The notes beneath the pieces were generated by a model. It had not been told where the DNA came from. It made no database searches and worked only from the letters and a program-made list of their open reading frames with translations. From contig DAIQOK010000009.1 of the NCBI GenBank assembly GCA_036787895.1, positions 1 to 64,000 of the forward strand: DNA of 64,000 bases. The letters are read 5' to 3'. Below are positions 18,001 through 26,010 of this stretch, piece after piece (within the stretch, counting starts at the first letter, position 1; each line of letters starts with the position of its first letter). This stretch comes from UBA7662 sp036787895. GTDB taxonomy: Bacteria > Bacteroidota > Bacteroidia > UBA7662. The position numbers were made by a program, and so were the translations under genes.

Positions 18001-19400
18001 TGACTTTCAGCCTCTTCTTTGGTATTGTAATAGGTATGGTTGGCTGCAAAAAACTTGACGTTGTACTTCCGCGCCCAACTTAATAGCACTTCATTCACAT
18101 GAGTTTCTTCAGGCAAGCCGTGGCGTTGCAGCTCTACATAAAAATCTTCCCCAAATACGTCTTTCCACCACAAAAAAGCTTCTTCGGCCTGGGCTTCTCC
18201 CACATTGAGCAACAAAGAAGGGATTTCACTGGACAAACCGCCTGTAGTTGCAATCAAGTCACCTTTGTACTGTTGTAACAAGTCTCTGTCGATGCGTGCT
18301 ACATAATAAAATCCATCGATAAAGGCATAAGAACTCAGTTTAACGAGATTTTGATAGCCCTTTTTGTTTTTGGCCAGCAATACCTGAGGGTAGCCATTTT
18401 CTTTTTTCGATCGGTCTTTGTGATTTTTGGTAAGTTGAAACTCACAGCCAATAATGGGTTTGATACCGTTCTTATGTGCGGCGGTAACGAAGGCAAAGGC
18501 GCCGTACATATTGCCATGATCGGTCATGGCAACTGCTTCCATACCTTGATTTTTGGCCATTTGCACCAAATCTTCTACTGTCGACAAGCCTGGCAAACCG
18601 GAAGAATATTGGGTGTGGCAGTGTAAATGCACAAATGCGGTGGCAGTTTCTGATGCGAGAATAGTGCTAACTTCCGGGACTGTAGCGGCAGTCTCGAACT
18701 GTTTCTCATCAGCTGTTTCCAGTGGCTGATAAGGTTGGATATTCAACCCAATAGCTTCGATAGGCGCGGGATGAGCTGCTTTGTAGGCAGCCAAAGTTTC
18801 GGCAGTCAGACCAACTTTGGTGGGCGGAATAACTTCGAGTCGAATGAGTTCAAGAAAACAGCGTGTGGTGGCTTCCACATCGGCAGAAGCATTGTGCGCT
18901 TCACCAAAACCCTGACCGAATAATTTTTCATGCAACTCGGTCAGTGTAGGCCACTTGAATTTCCCTCCTTTTCCTCCGGGAAGGGCACAGTATTGGGTCG
19001 ATTCGTCCTTGGTATCTACGGCTGGCAAGTTGAGCAGTCTGCTCGCCATTTCCTTGCGGTGAAATTCAGCGCCCACCACCATTAGGTCGAAGCTGATATT
19101 GTGACCAGCGATATATTGGGTTTGCTCCAGTACCCGGTTGAGCTCATCGAGTACCATGGCCAGGTCAACACCTTCTTTTTCGGCCCTTTCTGTGCTAATT
19201 CCGTGCACCTGAACAGCATTGAAAGGAATTTTATACCCTTCAGGCTTAACTATGAAATTTTTGACTTCAATTAGCCCACCCAGTGCATCATGCAATTGCC
19301 AGGCAATCTGCACCATACGCGGCCAGTTGTCGGTGTCGGTTGCAGGTGCATTGTAGTTCCGGGGGAGTCCGGTGGTCTCAGTGTCGAATATCAGGTACAT
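15093..19400 (-). CDS. dnaE: DNA polymerase III alpha subunit with fused N-terminal 3'-5' exonuclease
   Basis: 1435 residues, clearly longer than E. coli DnaE (1160). Residues 1 to about 200 form a DnaQ-like proofreading exonuclease: FDTETTGLP (DEDD Asp6, Glu8), HNISFDLMV and HNASADVEATT. A PHP domain begins near 258 (HLHCHTQYS, then TDHGNM) with its metal ligands intact. The polymerase core carries the catalytic PDIDIDFDD (Asp653, 655, 657) and GPGRGSAAGS. The C-terminal part holds the helix-hairpin and OB-fold regions and a conserved tail. It is the replicative polymerase; the fusion supplies proofreading in cis. An exact TAnnTTTG box lies 14 bases before the ATG. Confidence 0.95.
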   Translation of the reverse strand: MYLIFDTETTGLPRNYNAPATDTDNWPRMVQIAWQLHDALGGLIEVKNFIVKPEGYKIPFNAVQVHGISTERAEKEGVDLAMVLDELNRVLEQTQYIAGHNISFDLMVVGAEFHRKEMASRLLNLPAVDTKDESTQYCALPGGKGGKFKWPTLTELHEKLFGQGFGEAHNASADVEATTRCFLELIRLEVIPPTKVGLTAETLAAYKAAHPAPIEAIGLNIQPYQPLETADEKQFETAATVPEVSTILASETATAFVHLHCHTQYSSGLPGLSTVEDLVQMAKNQGMEAVAMTDHGNMYGAFAFVTAAHKNGIKPIIGCEFQLTKNHKDRSKKENGYPQVLLAKNKKGYQNLVKLSSYAFIDGFYYVARIDRDLLQQYKGDLIATTGGLSSEIPSLLLNVGEAQAEEAFLWWKDVFGEDFYVELQRHGLPEETHVNEVLLSWARKYNVKFFAANHTYYNTKEEAESHDILLCVFDGALKDTPIGKGRDYRFGFPNDQYYFKTGEEMAELFRDLPEALATTLEISAKIESYELKRDVLLPRFDIPAAFSNEDDYLRHLTYEGAKKRWGEITDEIRERLDFELATIQKTGYPGYFLIVQDFTNSARKMGVSVGPGRGSAAGSAVAYCIGITNVDPIKYDLLFERFLNPDRISMPDIDIDFDDRGREKVMRYVIDKYGQNQVAQIVTYGTMAAKSSIRNTARALNLPLSEADVIAKAFPEAISRTKAFKKSPLRTLVFHPEKIEEVKKELQTEEYQQAQHFAAFMKKGGLTAEVLKQAAMLEGAIRNTGTHACGVIITPEDLTNLVPVKTAEDAEIKLVTQYDNDVAESAGLLKMDFLGLSTLTIIDDAIEIIKNRHGIEIICDDIPLDDPATYALFQRGETVGIFQYESPGMQKHMKELKPDTFADLIAMNALYRPGPIAYIPNFIARKHGREEIKFDLDDMREFLEETYGITVYQEQVMLLSQKLAGFSKGQADTLRKAMGKKQKDVLDKMKKSFIDGATEKGHPVDKLEKIWTDWEAFAEYAFNKSHSTCYAVVAFHTAYLKANYPAEYMAAVLSNNLNDIGKVSFFMAECRRMGIAVLGPDVNESSYRFTVNSKGEIRFGLGAVKGVGEGAVEAIINERTANGPYQSIYDLCKRIDLRQANKKTIESLGYAGAFDGFNGVDGNRRIFFHEIEGTNLLEKAIRFGNQYQALKNQAQASLFGEAGFVDIVEPEMIPCEPWSLMDKLKKEKEVVGFYITAHPLDAFRIDINNFCNCNINAIEEAANQNKNLHVAGLVTDVQHTQDAKNNEVLIFSVEDYEGSRRFRLRGEQALMYKHLIITGTSLMLGIRFEFFTGKEGNEIGYVRFNSIELLSEIREKRYKELVMSLSVDIITAEFVNELDQIFGEHIGTMKVRVKLVDAKEKLMVELNSRKRGISPDNSLFDSLKKLPIQEVKLV

Positions 19401-19414
19401 GATCGGGGCAAACC

Positions 19415-19422
19415 CAAATTTA
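19415..19422 (-). promoter_or_regulatory. Candidate -7 promoter element of dnaE (TAAATTTG)
   Basis: Exact TAnnTTTG match on the minus strand, 14 bases before the dnaE start codon. No clear -33 element was seen. Confidence 0.45.
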
Positions 19423-19463
19423 CGGCTTGCCTCTCGTCCTTATTTCCGGAATTATCAACAAAT

Positions 19464-19496
19464 AAAAAACCCCGGCTTTCTTACGAAAACCGGGGT
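19464..19496 (-). terminator. Rho-independent terminator after the small outer-membrane protein gene
   Basis: Read on the minus strand: stem ACCCCGG / CCGGGGT with further pairing inside, followed by six T. It lies 18 bases after the stop codon and insulates dnaE. Confidence 0.88.
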
Positions 19497-19514
19497 AACA
19501 GAAAGTATTGTTTC

Positions 19515-20054
19515 TTAGAATTTCAAAGAAAGACCGAGCTGTACAGCAGCGATACCGTAACCCAATTCAAGGTGAGCACCGATCATATCGGTAAAGTGAT
19601 AACGGGCACCGATAAAACCACCGTAAAGCAAATAGCTCTGCGTAAGAACTGAGTTAAAGGGTGGGCCTGGATCTGGGTCCATATTCGCATTGATCATGTT
19701 GTAACCAATCAAAATACCACCGTAAGTATCAAAATTATCAACAAATTCTTTGTGATAAGCAGCACGGGCACCAATTAAGGTGTATGAGTAGCCAACTTTC
19801 CAAAAGCCATAATCATAATCAGCCGAAGAATAGCCTAAGAAACCACCTACGCTGACATTGTCGTTGATACCATATTCTGCAGATACACCAATGGGCATCA
19901 ATGAACTGGTGGCGCCACTAGAGAGGTAAGATGCTACGCCTATACCAACGTTAACATCAATCTGGCCTTGCCCGCCATATTGGGCATTTGCTTTGTCATT
20001 AGAGAAGAACAGCATGGCAGCCGCTAATCCCAGAACTCCGAAGATTTTTTTCAT
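19515..20054 (-). CDS. Small outer-membrane beta-barrel protein
   Basis: 179 residues from the ATG at MKKIFGVLGLAAAM. A signal peptide ends near AKANAQ-like NDKANAQ (about residue 24). The mature part alternates hydrophobic and polar residues in about eight short strands rich in Gly, Tyr and Ala (GGFLGYSSADYDYG, YGGFIGARYHF) and ends in a terminal phenylalanine (LGLSLKF), a BamA-recognised C-terminus. It looks like an OmpW/OmpX-type eight-stranded barrel. Function unknown. It stands alone with its own terminator. Confidence 0.75.
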   Translation of the reverse strand: MKKIFGVLGLAAAMLFFSNDKANAQYGGQGQIDVNVGIGVASYLSSGATSSLMPIGVSAEYGINDNVSVGGFLGYSSADYDYGFWKVGYSYTLIGARAAYHKEFVDNFDTYGGILIGYNMINANMDPDPGPPFNSVLTQSYLLYGGFIGARYHFTDMIGAHLELGYGIAAVQLGLSLKF

Positions 20055-20235
20055 ATTTTTTGGATTTGGTTTATATCCAAAACAAAGAAGAAAATTGGAA
20101 ATGCCCAAACACCAACGCCCAAAATACCCTGCACAGGGCATGCAACCTACGTAAAATTACGGTGTCTACTTTTATGGAATTCTTGAAAATTGCGCTAATT
20201 TCCAGCCTAATACGCTATGCACACGGTGGAAAACT

Positions 20236-21126
20236 TCATACGATCTGGCGACTGTAAAAGGTTCTACCAAAGACCCCCAATGGTAAAACAACCCCGGATT
20301 TGCCCTGTAAATAGAGTTCACCGGCTTCAAAAACATCCTTTTTATAGTGCTGATCAAGCCAATTGCGTAAGATCAACGATGATAACCCCAAGGAATAGGC
20401 ATTAATCACCAAAAAATGCCGTTCCGGATCCAGCAAGCGGAAAACGTCTTCCATCATCTCTCCCAATTGCTCTTCCAGTTTCCAGCGCTCCCCATTCGGC
20501 CCCAAACCATAAGCCGGGGGATCTAGCATAATGCCTTGATAAACGCGGCCACGTTTTACTTCACGTTGCACAAATTTGCGGGCATCCTCGATGAGCCATC
20601 GAATGTCTGTCAATCCACTCAGTTCCATGTTTTGTCGCGACCAACTCACTACCTGTTTCACCGAATCGAGATGAATCACATCGGCACCTGCCTGCCTGGC
20701 GACCAAAGAAGCACCGCCGGTGTATGCAAAAAGATTAAGGATATTGGGTTTGCCACCCAGTTTTTTTACCGAATTAGCAATGAATTCCCAGTTGTTGGCC
20801 TGCTCGGGGAAAATGCCGATGTGCTTGAAGCCGGTCAATGCCAAACGAAAACGTATGTCAACCGTCTCACTTTTGTAGCGAATGTTCCAACTGTCGGGCA
20901 ACACTTTTTTGAGTGGCTGCCAAATGCCGGCCGAACTGGAAGTTTGCTCAAAACGACCATGCGCCAGCTTCTGCCACTCGGCTTTGCTCCAACGCGGCGA
21001 CCAAATGGCCTGAGGCTCCGGACGTATCAATACCCATTCGCCGAAACGTTCAAGTTTTTCGAAATTGCCGCAATCGAGCAATTCGTAATCTTTCCAGAAC
21101 TCCGGATGATGAGCGGGTATGTTCAC
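20236..21126 (-). CDS. Class I SAM-dependent methyltransferase (RlmI/RlmL-K-like)
   Basis: 296 residues. SAM-binding motif I NLFAYTGGASLVA (near 127) and the catalytic-site motif MLDPPAYG (near 206) place it with the RlmI/RlmK 23S rRNA methyltransferases, but it lacks the N-terminal PUA domain of RlmI. Instead, the first ~100 residues form a beta-rich region (RFGEWVLIRPEP..). The substrate, probably rRNA, is not established. The start codon is GTG and overlaps the lysS stop (GTGA), so the two are translationally coupled. Confidence 0.8.
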   Translation of the reverse strand: MNIPAHHPEFWKDYELLDCGNFEKLERFGEWVLIRPEPQAIWSPRWSKAEWQKLAHGRFEQTSSSAGIWQPLKKVLPDSWNIRYKSETVDIRFRLALTGFKHIGIFPEQANNWEFIANSVKKLGGKPNILNLFAYTGGASLVARQAGADVIHLDSVKQVVSWSRQNMELSGLTDIRWLIEDARKFVQREVKRGRVYQGIMLDPPAYGLGPNGERWKLEEQLGEMMEDVFRLLDPERHFLVINAYSLGLSSLILRNWLDQHYKKDVFEAGELYLQGKSGVVLPLGVFGRTFYSRQIV

Positions 21127-22661
21127 GCTTCTTCGCTTTTATCGGCTTGCTTCTTCTCCGGTCGCATTTGCGGGAAAAATAATACCTCCTGAATAGAATT
21201 GCTGTTGGTCATGATCATGCTCAAACGGTCGATGCCAATACCGATACCGGCTGTGGGTGGCATGCCGTATTCCAGCGCACGAAGGAAGTCTTCGTCGAGC
21301 ACCATGGCTTCTTCATCACCGCGTTTGCCAAGCTCCAACTGCTCCTCAAAGCGGGCGCGTTGGTCGATGGGGTCGTTGAGCTCCGAGAAGCTGTTGGCAA
21401 TTTCTTTACCGTTGCAAATGACCTCAAAACGCTCCACTAAACCGGGTTTATCACGGTGTTTTTTGGCCAATGGCGACATCTCTACCGGATAATCGGTAAT
21501 AAAAGTAGGCTGAATGAGCTTGTGTTCTACACATTCACCAAAAATCTCGTCGATGAGTTTGGCGCGACCCATGGAGCGGTCGATGGTAACACCCAGTTTT
21601 TTGGCAGTTTCGGCCATGCTGGCCTCGTCCATCTGGCTGATGTCGATACCGGTAAAGGCTTCAATCGATTCATACATGGTGTAACGTTTCCATGGTCGGG
21701 CGAAATTGATGCTGTTTTCACCGACTTGTACAGTGGTGCTGCCATGGAGTTCCAATGCGATTTTTTCGACCAGCTCTTCGGTCATGTCCATCATCCACTG
21801 GTAGTCCTTATAGGCAACGTACAATTCCACCTGGGTAAATTCGGGGTTGTGAAAACGGCTCATGCCTTCGTTGCGGAAGTCTTTGGAGAATTCGTACACC
21901 CCGTCGTAACCGCCTACGATGAGGCGTTTCAAATACAATTCGTTCGCGATACGCAGATAAAGCGTCATGTCGAGCGTATTGTGGTGAGTTTTGAAAGGAC
22001 GTGCTGCGGCACCACCGTAGATAGGTTGAAGAATAGGTGTCTCCACTTCCAGAAATCCAAGGGTGTTAAAATGCTGCCGCATGGTGTTCATCAACTGCGA
22101 CCGTTTGATGAAAATGCCGCGTTTTTCGGGGTTCACCACCAAATCCACATAACGCATACGGTAACGCTGCTCAGGATCGGTGAAACCGTCATAAACATGG
22201 CCTTCCTCGTCGCGTTTAACCACCGGTAAAGGGCGGAGACTTTTCGAGAGAAAAGTAAAAGTTTTGACATGCAACGATATCTCTCCTACCTGTGTACGAA
22301 ATACGTAGCCGGTTAAACCGACAAAATCGCCGATATCGCAGTGTTTTTTGAAAACGTCGTTGTAAAGGCTTTTGTCTTCGCCAGGGCAAAGTTCATCGCG
22401 ATTGAGGTAGACCTGAATGCGGCCTTTGCTGTCCTGGATTTCGGCGAAGGAGGCTTTACCCATGATGCGGCGACTCATCAATCGTCCGGCGATGCTTACT
22501 TCTGCCATCAATTCCGGCTGCTTGTCGTCGAAATTCGCCTTAATGTCAGTACTGTGGTGGCTTACCGTAAAGGCAGCCGATGGATAAGGTTCAATGCCCA
22601 AATTCGACAATTCGATCAGCGCCTGTCTGCGTATAATCTCCTGTTCACTCAATCCCGACAT
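21123..22661 (-). CDS. lysS: Lysyl-tRNA synthetase, class II
   Basis: 512 residues. An N-terminal OB-fold anticodon-binding domain (about 50-180) is followed by the class II catalytic core. Motif 2 is FRNEGMSRFHNPEF and motif 3 is GIGIGIDRLSMI near the C-terminus, with the lysine-pocket segment NELYLKRLIVGG. It charges tRNA-Lys in the cytoplasm. It is the first gene of a two-gene unit with the methyltransferase. An exact TAnnTTTG box lies 26 bases before the ATG. Confidence 0.96.
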   Translation of the reverse strand: MSGLSEQEIIRRQALIELSNLGIEPYPSAAFTVSHHSTDIKANFDDKQPELMAEVSIAGRLMSRRIMGKASFAEIQDSKGRIQVYLNRDELCPGEDKSLYNDVFKKHCDIGDFVGLTGYVFRTQVGEISLHVKTFTFLSKSLRPLPVVKRDEEGHVYDGFTDPEQRYRMRYVDLVVNPEKRGIFIKRSQLMNTMRQHFNTLGFLEVETPILQPIYGGAAARPFKTHHNTLDMTLYLRIANELYLKRLIVGGYDGVYEFSKDFRNEGMSRFHNPEFTQVELYVAYKDYQWMMDMTEELVEKIALELHGSTTVQVGENSINFARPWKRYTMYESIEAFTGIDISQMDEASMAETAKKLGVTIDRSMGRAKLIDEIFGECVEHKLIQPTFITDYPVEMSPLAKKHRDKPGLVERFEVICNGKEIANSFSELNDPIDQRARFEEQLELGKRGDEEAMVLDEDFLRALEYGMPPTAGIGIGIDRLSMIMTNSNSIQEVLFFPQMRPEKKQADKSEEA

Positions 22662-22687
22662 GGATGTATCTGCTTTAAAACAAGGCG

Positions 22688-22695
22688 CAAAGATA
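22688..22695 (-). promoter_or_regulatory. Candidate -7 promoter element of lysS (TATCTTTG)
   Basis: Exact TAnnTTTG match on the minus strand, 26 bases before the lysS ATG, a normal distance for a short leader. No convincing -33 box. Confidence 0.45.
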
Positions 22696-22743
22696 GGGAA
22701 AAGCCAACTAATCAGATAGCAACTGCCTAAGCTTATGCCGACA

Positions 22744-23643
22744 TTAACGCCCGGCTTGCCACAACAAGGCCAGCGCTTCTCCTACCCTATTCTCCGCTAT
22801 CCAATTTTTGGCAATTTCATGAAAATGGAATTCCAGAGATTCGGCATCCAAGGCAAAACGCACGCGGGCTTCTCCAATTTCAGGCTGGGCCAAGGCGGCA
22901 TTCATTTCGGCAGCATCGGGCAGTTTTTCGAGATTTCCCAAACGGCCCAGGTCGTTGCCACTGAGAATAACGCTGTTTCTGACCGCTTCAGGCAAGGCAT
23001 CGATGCCAATCCCGCGAGTGGTGAGGGGTTTTTCGACCTCGAACAAACCTTCACGGGCACGACTGTACCAATCGCCACCCAAACGGGCTACCTGATCGAT
23101 TTTATAAGGGTCGATACGACCGTTTTCGTCGAAAATGCGTTCGGCAACATGAATACGCAGCACTTCGCAGATCACCAGGTTACCAGCACCTCCGTTTTCC
23201 CCGAGGGCCATTACTTCTAGCACTTTGCATTCGAGCTGCACCGGCGATTCAGCCACCCGTGGCGGCTTCACCAAGTCGGAAGGCAACATCTTGAATCCCG
23301 CTTTAACAAACTCATTCACCCCTTTTTCGTATTCGGTAGATGCCAGGGATGTTTGCTGCACCATGTCGTAACTGACGATATTGATAGTGCATTCGGGTAC
23401 TTCCAATACGTTCTGGAGGGAATGTTTGGTGGTATTGTCGCGCACCCGGCGGGCGGGAGAAAAAATCACCACCGGTGGATTGCTGCTGAAAAGATTAAAA
23501 AACGAAAACGGACTGAGGTTCACCAAACCCTGGCTGTCGATGGTGCTCGCAAAAGCAATCGGCCGTGGGGCAATGGCGCCCTGCAGCACTGCCTGCAACT
23601 GCATAGGACTGACGTCGCCGGGGTTGATGGTCCGCATCGACAT
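22744..23643 (-). CDS. Flavin reductase family protein (FMN-binding split barrel)
   Basis: 299 residues with the split-barrel FMN-binding fold of the DIM6/NTAB flavin reductase family: APRPIAFASTIDSQGLVNLSPF near residue 26 (conserved RPI...T.D..G..N..P.S), then NPPVVIFSPA and DTTKH-like DNTTKHSLQNV. Residues beyond ~210 form an extra C-terminal helix-rich extension. Members reduce flavins or act on ring-cleavage intermediates. The gene starts two bases after the FAH-family gene stop, in one operon. In other Bacteroidota a similar protein is found next to tyrosine/homogentisate degradation genes. Confidence 0.8.
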   Translation of the reverse strand: MSMRTINPGDVSPMQLQAVLQGAIAPRPIAFASTIDSQGLVNLSPFSFFNLFSSNPPVVIFSPARRVRDNTTKHSLQNVLEVPECTINIVSYDMVQQTSLASTEYEKGVNEFVKAGFKMLPSDLVKPPRVAESPVQLECKVLEVMALGENGGAGNLVICEVLRIHVAERIFDENGRIDPYKIDQVARLGGDWYSRAREGLFEVEKPLTTRGIGIDALPEAVRNSVILSGNDLGRLGNLEKLPDAAEMNAALAQPEIGEARVRFALDAESLEFHFHEIAKNWIAENRVGEALALLWQAGR

Positions 23644-23645
23644 AC

Positions 23646-24653
23646 TTATTTTTTCTTAAGGGCCAACAAGGAGAAGTCGTCGGCTTCACGCACGATTACA
23701 TTTTCGAGCACGCCTAATCCGGTGATTTCCATCTTTACCTCATCACCTTCTTGGAGCCACTGGGGTTTGAAGTTTTGCGGATCAAGGCGCAAACCGGTGC
23801 CGTTGAGTTCCAGGAAACAACCGGTGCCTACTGTACCTGAACCAATCACGTCGCCGGGATAGATGTCTACCCCATAAGCGCAACGCTCGATGATTTCGGC
23901 GAAGGTCCAGTCCATATCGGCCACATTACCTTCCGAGACGAGCACATCGTTCACCCAGCACTTCATACCGAGATTATAATTGGCGCCAACATGACCGGGT
24001 TTCGCAGGCACTTTATAGGGCTCCAATTCGTCGGGAGTAACTAACCACGGACCGATAACCGTGCAGAAATCCTTTCCTTTAGCCGGGCCGAGATTCAGCA
24101 GCATCTCTTCCATCTGCAGGGTGCGGGCACTCATATCATTCATGATCATGAAGCCGGCGATGTATTGATCGGCTTCTTCGGCACGAACATTCCGGCCGTT
24201 TTTGCCAATGACCACAGCCACTTCCAATTCAAAATCGAGTTTTTCGAAATGGTCGGGCATACACGGAATGGGGCCGGGGCCTTGTATGGCATTGTGGTTG
24301 GTGAAGTAGAAGATGGGATATTGGTCGAATTCGGCTATCATGTCTACCCCACGATTCCGTCGGGCGGCTTCCACATGCTGGCGAAAGGCATAACCATCGC
24401 GGCAAGAAGTTGGGAAAGGCACAGGGGCCAGCAAATCATCAGGATTCACGCCTACCGGCTCAGCCTTCAACGTACCGGACAACAAAGCAGCTTCAACGGC
24501 TCGCGCGGCATCCATGGCTTCGGCACCTTCATACAAAAAGCTATTCATGCTATCAGGTATGTTCGGATCGATGCTGTTGAGATCGTAAATACTGCCATCG
24601 AGAAACAATCCAAGGCGGGCGTCGGCTTGCTGTAGGTAGGAGACTAATTTCAT
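23646..24653 (-). CDS. Fumarylacetoacetate hydrolase family protein
   Basis: 335 residues of the FAH fold. Metal-binding residues lie in DFELEVAVVIGK and in a preceding Asp/Glu cluster; MNDMSARTLQMEEM and GSGTVGTGCFLE are typical FAH-core segments. FAH-family enzymes cleave C-C bonds in beta-diketo acids; the length and neighbours fit the short bacterial fumarylacetoacetase of tyrosine catabolism. Other FAH activities (oxaloacetate decarboxylase, acylpyruvase) cannot be excluded. Homogentisate dioxygenase and HPPD are not in this window. It is the first gene of the pair with the flavin reductase. A TAnnTTTG box precedes it. Confidence 0.85.
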   Translation of the reverse strand: MKLVSYLQQADARLGLFLDGSIYDLNSIDPNIPDSMNSFLYEGAEAMDAARAVEAALLSGTLKAEPVGVNPDDLLAPVPFPTSCRDGYAFRQHVEAARRNRGVDMIAEFDQYPIFYFTNHNAIQGPGPIPCMPDHFEKLDFELEVAVVIGKNGRNVRAEEADQYIAGFMIMNDMSARTLQMEEMLLNLGPAKGKDFCTVIGPWLVTPDELEPYKVPAKPGHVGANYNLGMKCWVNDVLVSEGNVADMDWTFAEIIERCAYGVDIYPGDVIGSGTVGTGCFLELNGTGLRLDPQNFKPQWLQEGDEVKMEITGLGVLENVIVREADDFSLLALKKK

Positions 24654-24670
24654 TTTGACTTGCTTTGGCG

Positions 24671-24678
24671 CAAAAATA
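24671..24678 (-). promoter_or_regulatory. Candidate -7 promoter element of the FAH/flavin reductase operon (TATTTTTG)
   Basis: Exact TAnnTTTG match on the minus strand, 17 bases before the ATG. A TTTG lies 22 bases further upstream, a little more than the usual -33/-7 spacing. Confidence 0.45.
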
Positions 24679-24708
24679 AGACTTAAGCAGCGGCTCTTTG
24701 CAAAAGAA

Positions 24709-25908
24709 TTAAGCTTTTGCCGCAGCTACTTCTGTAATGCTCTCCAAAATCAAAGTGCAAGCCCAACGGATTTCCGTTTCCGTGATAGTTAGCGGCGGAG
24801 CAATACGCAGGGAGCGGTCGTTGAATAAAAACCAGTCGACGATGAGCCCGTGTGCCATACAACGGTCGATAACTGCTTTATTAAACTCAAAACTGCCCAA
24901 ATCCACCGCCAGCATCAATCCTTTGCCACTGATGTCATGAATCAAAGGATGTTGCAATAAATCGCGGAAAAGTGCCGACTTCTCCGCCACACCTTCACAC
25001 AATTGCTCCTCGAGCAACACTTCTATTACCGCCACCGCCGCTGCCGCACAAACCGGATTGCCACCAAAAGTGGTAATGTGACCAAGTATCGGGTTGTTTT
25101 TGAAGCTGCCCATGACCTCAGCCGAGGCGATAAAAGCCCCGATTGGTAAACCACCCCCCAAACCTTTGGCCAGGGTAATAATATCAGGGACAACGTTGTA
25201 ATGTTCGAAAGAGAACATTTTACCCGTACGACCCATGCCGCTCTGAATTTCATCCACGATGAGTAAGGCCCCTACTTCGGTACAACGTGCCCGCAACGCC
25301 TGAAACCAGGAAGTATCGGGGCAGCGGTAACCGGCTTCGCCCTGCACTCCTTCAACAATAACTGCGGCTGTCCGGGTATCGATTTTAGAAAGTTCCGAAG
25401 GGTCATTGTAAACCAATATTTCCACATCCGGCAACAGTGGCCGAAAGGCATTTTTGAAACTTTCGTTGCCCATTACCGACAAAGCGCCGTGGGTGGAGCC
25501 GTGGTAAGTGTCTTTAAAAGTGACAAGTTTGCTGCGACCGGTATATCGTTTGGCCAATTTGAGGGCACCTTCAATGGCTTCGGTGCCGCTGTTGGTGAGA
25601 TATACATTATCGAGCGGCGCAGGTAACAACCTGGAAAGCCGCTCAGCGAGCTCCACCTGGGGGTATTGTACATATTCGCCATACACCATGAGGTGCATAT
25701 ACTTGTCGACCTGGGCATGAATGGCAGCGGTGACCTTGGGGTGGCGGTGACCCACATTACTCACGCCTATGCCTGCAATGAGGTCGAGATAACGTTTGCC
25801 GTCCTTATCGGTGAGATACAATCCTTCGGCCGACACAATTTCGAGGGCAAGCGGAAAATCTGAAGTCTGGGCGAGGTGACGAAAAAAAAGCTGGCGTTGA
25901 CTGAGCAT
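24709..25908 (-). CDS. Class III PLP-dependent aminotransferase (acetylornithine/ornithine type)
   Basis: 399 residues from the ATG at MLSQRQLFFRHLAQ, preferred over an in-frame ATG 23 codons upstream that would include the preceding terminator sequence. Fold type I aminotransferase: NSGTEAIEGALKLAKRYTGR, the Asp motif LLIVDEIQSGMGRTG and the Schiff-base lysine in DIITLAKGLGGGLPIGAF. Related to acetylornithine, ornithine and 4-aminobutyrate transaminases; substrate not decided from sequence. It stands alone between the FAH operon and a terminator. A TAnnTTTG box ends only three bases before the ATG. Confidence 0.88.
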   Translation of the reverse strand: MLSQRQLFFRHLAQTSDFPLALEIVSAEGLYLTDKDGKRYLDLIAGIGVSNVGHRHPKVTAAIHAQVDKYMHLMVYGEYVQYPQVELAERLSRLLPAPLDNVYLTNSGTEAIEGALKLAKRYTGRSKLVTFKDTYHGSTHGALSVMGNESFKNAFRPLLPDVEILVYNDPSELSKIDTRTAAVIVEGVQGEAGYRCPDTSWFQALRARCTEVGALLIVDEIQSGMGRTGKMFSFEHYNVVPDIITLAKGLGGGLPIGAFIASAEVMGSFKNNPILGHITTFGGNPVCAAAAVAVIEVLLEEQLCEGVAEKSALFRDLLQHPLIHDISGKGLMLAVDLGSFEFNKAVIDRCMAHGLIVDWFLFNDRSLRIAPPLTITETEIRWACTLILESITEVAAAKA

Positions 25909-25911
25909 GCA

Positions 25912-25919
25912 CAAAATTA
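25912..25919 (-). promoter_or_regulatory. Candidate -7 promoter element of the aminotransferase (TAATTTTG)
   Basis: Exact TAnnTTTG match on the minus strand, three bases before the chosen ATG. It implies a leaderless transcript or a start codon further downstream. Confidence 0.35.
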
Positions 25920-25942
25920 GGTGCTGACGATGAAGTAGACAC

Positions 25943-25974
25943 AAAAAAAGAATGCTCTCCTCCCGGAGAGCATT
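25943..25974 (-). terminator. Rho-independent terminator of the sigma/anti-sigma operon
   Basis: Perfect 10-base stem AATGCTCTCC / GGAGAGCATT with a four-base loop, followed on the minus strand by seven T. It lies 37 bases after the stop of the last operon gene. Confidence 0.9.
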
Positions 25975-26010
25975 CAACCCAACTAGACCCTAAGCGAATC
26001 GCTTCGGATG

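Noticed and set aside
21456..22229. 257-codon plus-strand frame opposite lysS
   Set aside because: Antisense shadow of a conserved essential gene.
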